Shown here one piece after another: positions 60,412-64,000 of a stretch of 64,000 bases of DNA. Source of the stretch: Nisaea sp. (GTDB lineage Bacteria; Pseudomonadota; Alphaproteobacteria; Thalassobaculales; Thalassobaculaceae); assembly GCF_017640745.1 (NCBI RefSeq), contig NZ_JAEPQA010000017.1, positions 46,954 to 110,953 of the forward strand, read 5' to 3'. Position 1 is the stretch's first letter; each line of letters starts with the position of its first letter. Below the pieces are notes generated by a model. It saw only the letters and a program-made list of their open reading frames with translations, ran no database searches and had not been told where the DNA came from. Position numbers and translations under genes: made by a program.

Positions 60412-60554
60412 CCGGTCTTCGCTGATCGCCGGCACCGCTCCGAGCAGTAGCGCACCTCGTCCCAAGCGCGCGCCCACTTGCGCCGCCAGGCGAACGGGCG
60501 CCGGCAGGTCACACAGATCTTCTCGGGCAGGTCGCCCTTGCGCTTCATCTTCAT
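60366..60554 (-). CDS. DUF2256 zinc-binding protein
   Basis: 62 residues from ATG 60554. Full DUF2256 pattern: MKMKRKGDLPEKICVTCRRP, FAWRRKWARAWDEVRYCSER, CRRSAKTG, with two CxxC-like pairs forming a small zinc site. It overlaps the 3' end of the photolyase gene by 46 bp in antisense. DUF2256 genes are often neighbours of photolyase or cryptochrome genes. Function unknown; a role as DNA-binding accessory is inference. Confidence 0.88.
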   Translation of the reverse strand: MKMKRKGDLPEKICVTCRRPFAWRRKWARAWDEVRYCSERCRRSAKTGHEESSARKDAALSR

Positions 60555-60639
60555 TGTCTGGCCACGGAGAGGTGTCGGTGTCACCTTCTACGGTGGGCGC
60601 TGCATGAAGGATCAGTGCCGGTACCGGGAGCCGTCTCGC

Positions 60640-61266
60640 ATGAAGCGCATCGAATATTTCTACGCCGCCTATTCCGGCTATGCCTGGATCGGCTCCGCCA
60701 AACTTATGGAGATCGCCGCCGCCGCGGGCGCGGTGCTGGTTCACCGGCCGTTTCATCTCCGGACGCTTGTCGCCGCGCGGGGGAACGCGGAGCGGATCGC
60801 GGACCCGGTCTACCGGAACTATGCCTTCCGCCGCGAGATCGAGCGCTGGGCCGAATATCGCGGCGTGCGCATGCTGGGACGGACGCCGACGTACCATCAG
60901 GCCTCCTACGAGACCGCGAACCGGATGCTGATCGCCAATGGCGAGACGGATCCCGGAACCGACCGCCTCGCGCATGCCTTCCTCGAAGCGCACTGGGCGG
61001 ACGATGCAGACCTCTCGGACCTGCTCACTCTGGAAAAGCTCGCGGGCGCAGTCGGCCTCGACGGTGCAGCGCTGATCGCTGCGGCCGCTGCCCCGGAAAT
61101 CGGCGCGCGGCACGAGGCGAACACGGCCGATGCCATCGAACGGGGCTTCTTCGGTTCGCCGACCTATGTCGTCGACGGCGACGTCTTCTACGGTCAGGAT
61201 CGGCTGGAACTGGTCGCGCGGGCGCTGGAGAGGCCCTTTGCGGACAATTGGGCTCGGCTCGCCTGA
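60640..61266 (+). CDS. DsbA-fold 2-hydroxychromene-2-carboxylate isomerase-like protein
   Basis: 208 residues from ATG 60640 with GGGAG upstream; the frame is open from 60478. Thioredoxin-like DsbA fold, kappa-GST-type: MKRIEYFYAAYSGYAWIGSA, VLVHRPFHLRTLVAARGNA, GFFGSPTYVVDGDVFYGQDR and LELVARALERPF. No CxxC motif; a serine (S24 in AAYSGYAW) replaces it, as in HCCA isomerases. Glutathione-dependent isomerisation of aromatic degradation intermediates is the known family reaction. It ends on the base before the msrQ stop on the other strand. Confidence 0.85.
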   Translation: MKRIEYFYAAYSGYAWIGSAKLMEIAAAAGAVLVHRPFHLRTLVAARGNAERIADPVYRNYAFRREIERWAEYRGVRMLGRTPTYHQASYETANRMLIANGETDPGTDRLAHAFLEAHWADDADLSDLLTLEKLAGAVGLDGAALIAAAAAPEIGARHEANTADAIERGFFGSPTYVVDGDVFYGQDRLELVARALERPFADNWARLA

Positions 61267-62142
61267 TCAGGCGGTGCGTGCTTTCTGCCTGCGGCGGACC
61301 TCGGCAAGAACGACCACGGCCAGGCCCGCCGCAAGCACCCACCAGACGGGGCGGATGCCGGCCGCGAAATCGAACTGCGCCTCCAGCATGGTCGCAACAG
61401 AGACCGGGTATTTCAGCGTGATGATGACGATTTCGAGGCCGGCGGTCAGCGTCGCGGAGAGAAGCGCGAGAGCCGAGAGCGTGGCCGTCCCGGGCGCGCC
61501 GATCTTCCAGTTCCAGACTCGGTAGAGCATCAGCCAGGCGAAGAGACCGCTGAAGAGCAGCGGCTCTGTCACGTCGTTCTTCACCTGGAGGAAGAAATGG
61601 ACCAGCGCCAGCAAGGCGATCGGATAGACAAGCTTGTGCAGTTTCTGCCAGCGCGGCCCGCCAAGGCGGCGCACCATGCCGTCGGTCGAGGTCGCCGCGA
61701 GGGCCCCGAGGCCGAGCAGGGCGACGAAGCCGATGGTGAGATAGAAGCGCAGCACGATCTCGCTCGCCACTTTCGGCAGGTCCCAGGCCTGCTGTCCGGC
61801 ATAGAGCACGAGATGCAGGACGGCGCCGAAAAAGACCGTCACCCCAACCATGCGCCGGATCGACATCAGTTCGCCCCAGCGCAGAGCGCGGCGGAGCGGT
61901 GTCACGGCCAGCGAAGCTATCAGGAAGAGGGTGGTCCACCAGCCTACCCGGTGGACCGCCGCGTCCCAGGGGCGCGCGCCGAGGGTGCCGGCGAGCGCAT
62001 CGGCGAGGAGCAGCAGCGCCGGCGCGAGCAGGGCGAGAAAGACCGCAAGCTTCAGCCGCGACAGCCGGCCCGCCCGGTCGGTCCAGGGCAGGTGGCGTGG
62101 AAACACGCTGGCGGCAGGCCGGCGGACGGTCGCGGAACTCAT
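61267..62142 (-). CDS. msrQ: Haem-binding membrane subunit MsrQ-like
   Basis: 291 residues from ATG 62142 (MSSATVRRPAASVFPRH); an ATG at 62151 sits too close to the GGAG. Six membrane helices of the ferric-reductase-like fold: VGWWTTLFLIASLAVTPLRR, RRMVGVTVFFGAVLHLVLYA, LHKLVYPIALLALVHFFLQV. Conserved His in LHLVLYAG and VHFFLQV ligate haem. MsrQ passes electrons to MsrP for periplasmic methionine-sulphoxide repair. MsrP is not in the window, and the C-terminus is extended with two extra hydrophobic helices. Confidence 0.88.
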   Translation of the reverse strand: MSSATVRRPAASVFPRHLPWTDRAGRLSRLKLAVFLALLAPALLLLADALAGTLGARPWDAAVHRVGWWTTLFLIASLAVTPLRRALRWGELMSIRRMVGVTVFFGAVLHLVLYAGQQAWDLPKVASEIVLRFYLTIGFVALLGLGALAATSTDGMVRRLGGPRWQKLHKLVYPIALLALVHFFLQVKNDVTEPLLFSGLFAWLMLYRVWNWKIGAPGTATLSALALLSATLTAGLEIVIITLKYPVSVATMLEAQFDFAAGIRPVWWVLAAGLAVVVLAEVRRRQKARTA

Positions 62143-62251
62143 GCGGTGCATTCTCCTTGCCCGGAGGCGGAATTCAAGCGCTTCCGGGCAAGCTGGTCAG
62201 TGGTGGTGCTGACATGAACGCACGATCGCGTGACCATGCCGTGCGCTCGTC

Positions 62252-63922
62252 CTACCCGAGGATGCCGGGCAGGTTGAGCTGGTGCTCGCGTGCGCAGTCG
62301 AGGGCGATCTCGTAGCCGGCATCCGCGTGCCGCATGACACCGGTCGCCGGATCGTTCCAGAGCACCCGCTCGAGCCGCCTGTCCGCCGCCTCCGAGCCGT
62401 CGCAGACGATGACCATGCCGGCATGCTGCGAGAACCCCATGCCGACCCCGCCGCCATGGTGCAGCGAGACCCAGGTCGCGCCCGAGGCGCAGTTCAGCAG
62501 GGCGTTCAGCATCGGCCAGTCGGAAACCGCGTCGGAGCCGTCGCGCATGCCTTCGGTCTCCCGGTTCGGCGAGGCGACGGAACCCGAGTCCAGATGGTCG
62601 CGGCCGATCACGACCGGTGCCTTGAGCTCGCCCTTGCGGACCATCTCGTTGAAGGCGAGGCCGAGCCGGTGGCGATCGCCGAGCCCGACCCAGCAGATCC
62701 GTGCCGGCAGGCCCTGGAAGGCGATGCGGTCGCGCGCCATCTCAAGCCAGTTATGCAGGTGATTGTCGCCCGGCAGCAGCTCCTTCACCTTCTCGTCCGT
62801 GCGGTAGATGTCCTCCGGATCGCCGGAGAGCGCGCACCAGCGGAATGGACCGACGCCACGGCAGAAGAGCGGGCGGATATAGGCGGGCACGAAGCCCGGG
62901 AAGGCGAAGGCGTTCTCCAGCCCTTCCTCGAGCGCGACCTGGCGGATGTTGTTGCCGTAATCGACCGTCGGCACGCCGCTTTCCGAGAAGGCGACCATGG
63001 CCGCGACATGTTTCTTCATCGAAGCGCGCGCGGCCTTCTCGACCGCTTTCGGATCGCTCTCCTGCTTCTCGCGCCATTCGGCGACGTTCCAGCCCTGCGG
63101 CAGATAGCCGTGCACCGGGTCGTGCGCCGAGGTCTGGTCGGTGACGATATGGGGACGGATGCCGCGGCGCTGGATCTCCGGCACGATGTCGGCGGCATTG
63201 CCGAGCAGGCCGACGGATTTCGCCTCGCCGGCTGCGGTCCAGCGCTCGATCATCTGCAAAGCCTCGTCGAGGCTGGTCGCCTTCTCGTCGAGATATTTCG
63301 TGCGCAGGCGGAAATCGATCCGCGTTTCGTCGCATTCGACGGCAAGGCAGCAGGCACCGGCGAACACAGCGGCGAGCGGCTGAGCGCCACCCATGCCGCC
63401 GAGCCCTGCCGTCAGGATCCATTTCCCGGTCAGGTTGCCGCCATAGTGCTGGCGCCCGGCCTCGACGAAGGTCTCGTAGGTGCCCTGCACGATGCCCTGG
63501 CTGCCGATATAGATCCAGGAGCCGGCCGTCATCTGGCCGTACATCATCAGGCCCTTGCGATCGAGCTCGTTGAAATGCTCCCAGGTTGCCCAGTGCGGCA
63601 CCAGGTTCGAATTCGCGATCAGAACACGCGGCGCGTCGGCATGAGTACGGAAGACGCCGACCGGCTTGCCCGACTGCACGAGAAGCGTCTGGTCCTCTTC
63701 CAGTTCCTTCAGGCTCTCGACGATGCGGTCGAAGTCGTTCCATGTGCGGGCGGCGCGGCCGATGCCGCCATAGACCACCAACTCGTGGGGATTCTCGGCG
63801 ACGTCCGGATGCAGGTTGTTCATCAGCATCCGAAGGGGCGCTTCGGTGGTCCAACTCTTCGCGTTCAGTTCCGGACCGGTCGGCGGGAAGATGTCGCGGA
63901 CATTCTTGCGGGGATCTTTCAT
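62252..63922 (-). CDS. hutU: Urocanate hydratase
   Basis: 556 residues, typical. Signature regions: [40 protein letters not shown] (NAD-binding), [59 protein letters not shown], and [20 protein letters not shown]. It hydrates urocanate to imidazolonepropionate in histidine degradation, with NAD bound tightly. GGAGAG lies in front of the ATG. A preceding gene ends 16 bp upstream, so an operon is likely. Confidence 0.97.
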   Translation of the reverse strand: MKDPRKNVRDIFPPTGPELNAKSWTTEAPLRMLMNNLHPDVAENPHELVVYGGIGRAARTWNDFDRIVESLKELEEDQTLLVQSGKPVGVFRTHADAPRVLIANSNLVPHWATWEHFNELDRKGLMMYGQMTAGSWIYIGSQGIVQGTYETFVEAGRQHYGGNLTGKWILTAGLGGMGGAQPLAAVFAGACCLAVECDETRIDFRLRTKYLDEKATSLDEALQMIERWTAAGEAKSVGLLGNAADIVPEIQRRGIRPHIVTDQTSAHDPVHGYLPQGWNVAEWREKQESDPKAVEKAARASMKKHVAAMVAFSESGVPTVDYGNNIRQVALEEGLENAFAFPGFVPAYIRPLFCRGVGPFRWCALSGDPEDIYRTDEKVKELLPGDNHLHNWLEMARDRIAFQGLPARICWVGLGDRHRLGLAFNEMVRKGELKAPVVIGRDHLDSGSVASPNRETEGMRDGSDAVSDWPMLNALLNCASGATWVSLHHGGGVGMGFSQHAGMVIVCDGSEAADRRLERVLWNDPATGVMRHADAGYEIALDCAREHQLNLPGILG

Positions 63923-63938
63923 GGCGTCTCTCCGGGGA

Positions 63939-64000
63939 TCAGTAGCGGCTGGAAATTTCCATCAGCGGCAGATGGCCGCTTGCCTTGACGATGCTGAGGT
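63939..64000 (-). CDS. C-terminus of an upstream gene, cut by window edge
   Basis: Only the last about 20 codons are present, reading [19 protein letters not shown] and a TGA at 63939-63941, 16 bp before the hutU start. Too short to name. In other alphaproteobacteria hutU is preceded by another hut gene (hutH, hutG, hutI or hutC), so a hut gene is the best guess. Confidence 0.45.
   Translation of the reverse strand, partial: LSIVKASGHLPLMEISSRY

Overview
The window is high-GC, densely coded chromosomal DNA. Gene content and order point to a free-living, probably marine or aquatic alphaproteobacterium close to the Rhodospirillales. The evidence is the hemC-hemD-Mic60(mitofilin)-hemY block divergent from tsaD-gpsA, the MoxR/DUF58/DUF4159 set divergent from DUF1285-NUDIX-cca, a BioMNY biotin transporter, intracellular PHB depolymerase, fused indolepyruvate ferredoxin oxidoreductase and RTX-type secreted protein genes. 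No rRNA, tRNA, prophage, insertion sequence or CRISPR array was seen. The genus is an inference and cannot be fixed from the sequence alone.

Layout. 1-6.8 kb: MoxR/DUF58/BatA-like module, then DUF1285, CoA-pyrophosphatase-like NUDIX, CCA-adding enzyme and a hydratase. 6.8-17.4 kb: haem synthesis (hemF, hemC, hemD, hemY) with the bacterial Mic60 homologue, two low-complexity proteins, tsaD, gpsA, an EVE protein and a membrane protein. 17.4-22.1 kb: solitary phnM and an envelope/glycan group (LAB_N protein, GT2, TIGR04372-like glycosyltransferase, TPR protein). 22.1-26.1 kb: LysR/wrbA pair, palindromic repeats, an AT-rich islet with a RelE/HigB-HigA type toxin-antitoxin pair, and a UDP-glucuronate 4-epimerase-like gene. 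26.4-37.1 kb: fused 2-oxoacid oxidoreductase, DUF3750, class II aldolase, LysR, a gamma-butyrobetaine-hydroxylase-like gene, and a DUF4347-RTX protein. 37.2-46.1 kb: queF, an acyl-CoA dehydrogenase/thiolase operon, PPK2, malate synthase G and GmhB. 46.1-53.2 kb: an HtrA-like protein lacking its catalytic triad, PHB depolymerase, and a TPP enzyme followed by an unrecognised gene and a PLP-fold protein lacking its lysine. 53.2-64 kb: bioMNY, a hybrid histidine kinase with its receiver, photolyase with DUF2256, a DsbA-fold isomerase, MsrQ and the hut region (hutU complete).

How the genes work together. Haem supply and membrane architecture are combined in one operon. Carbon storage and turnover are represented by PHB depolymerase, PPK2, beta-oxidation enzymes and malate synthase (glyoxylate or glycolate use). 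Biotin uptake has its own operon with a possible BioR-type box upstream. The most unusual items are two conserved-looking pseudoenzymes (46.6-47.6 kb and 51.8-52.8 kb), an unrecognised 380-residue protein beside the second one, a family of composite palindromic repeats in at least three intergenic sites, several clean inverted repeats beside LysR, RTX and bio genes, and a candidate 32-residue small protein. I found nothing I can call a wholly new defence or mobile system. The best candidate for undescribed biology is the three-gene TPP-enzyme / unknown / PLP-pseudoenzyme cluster.
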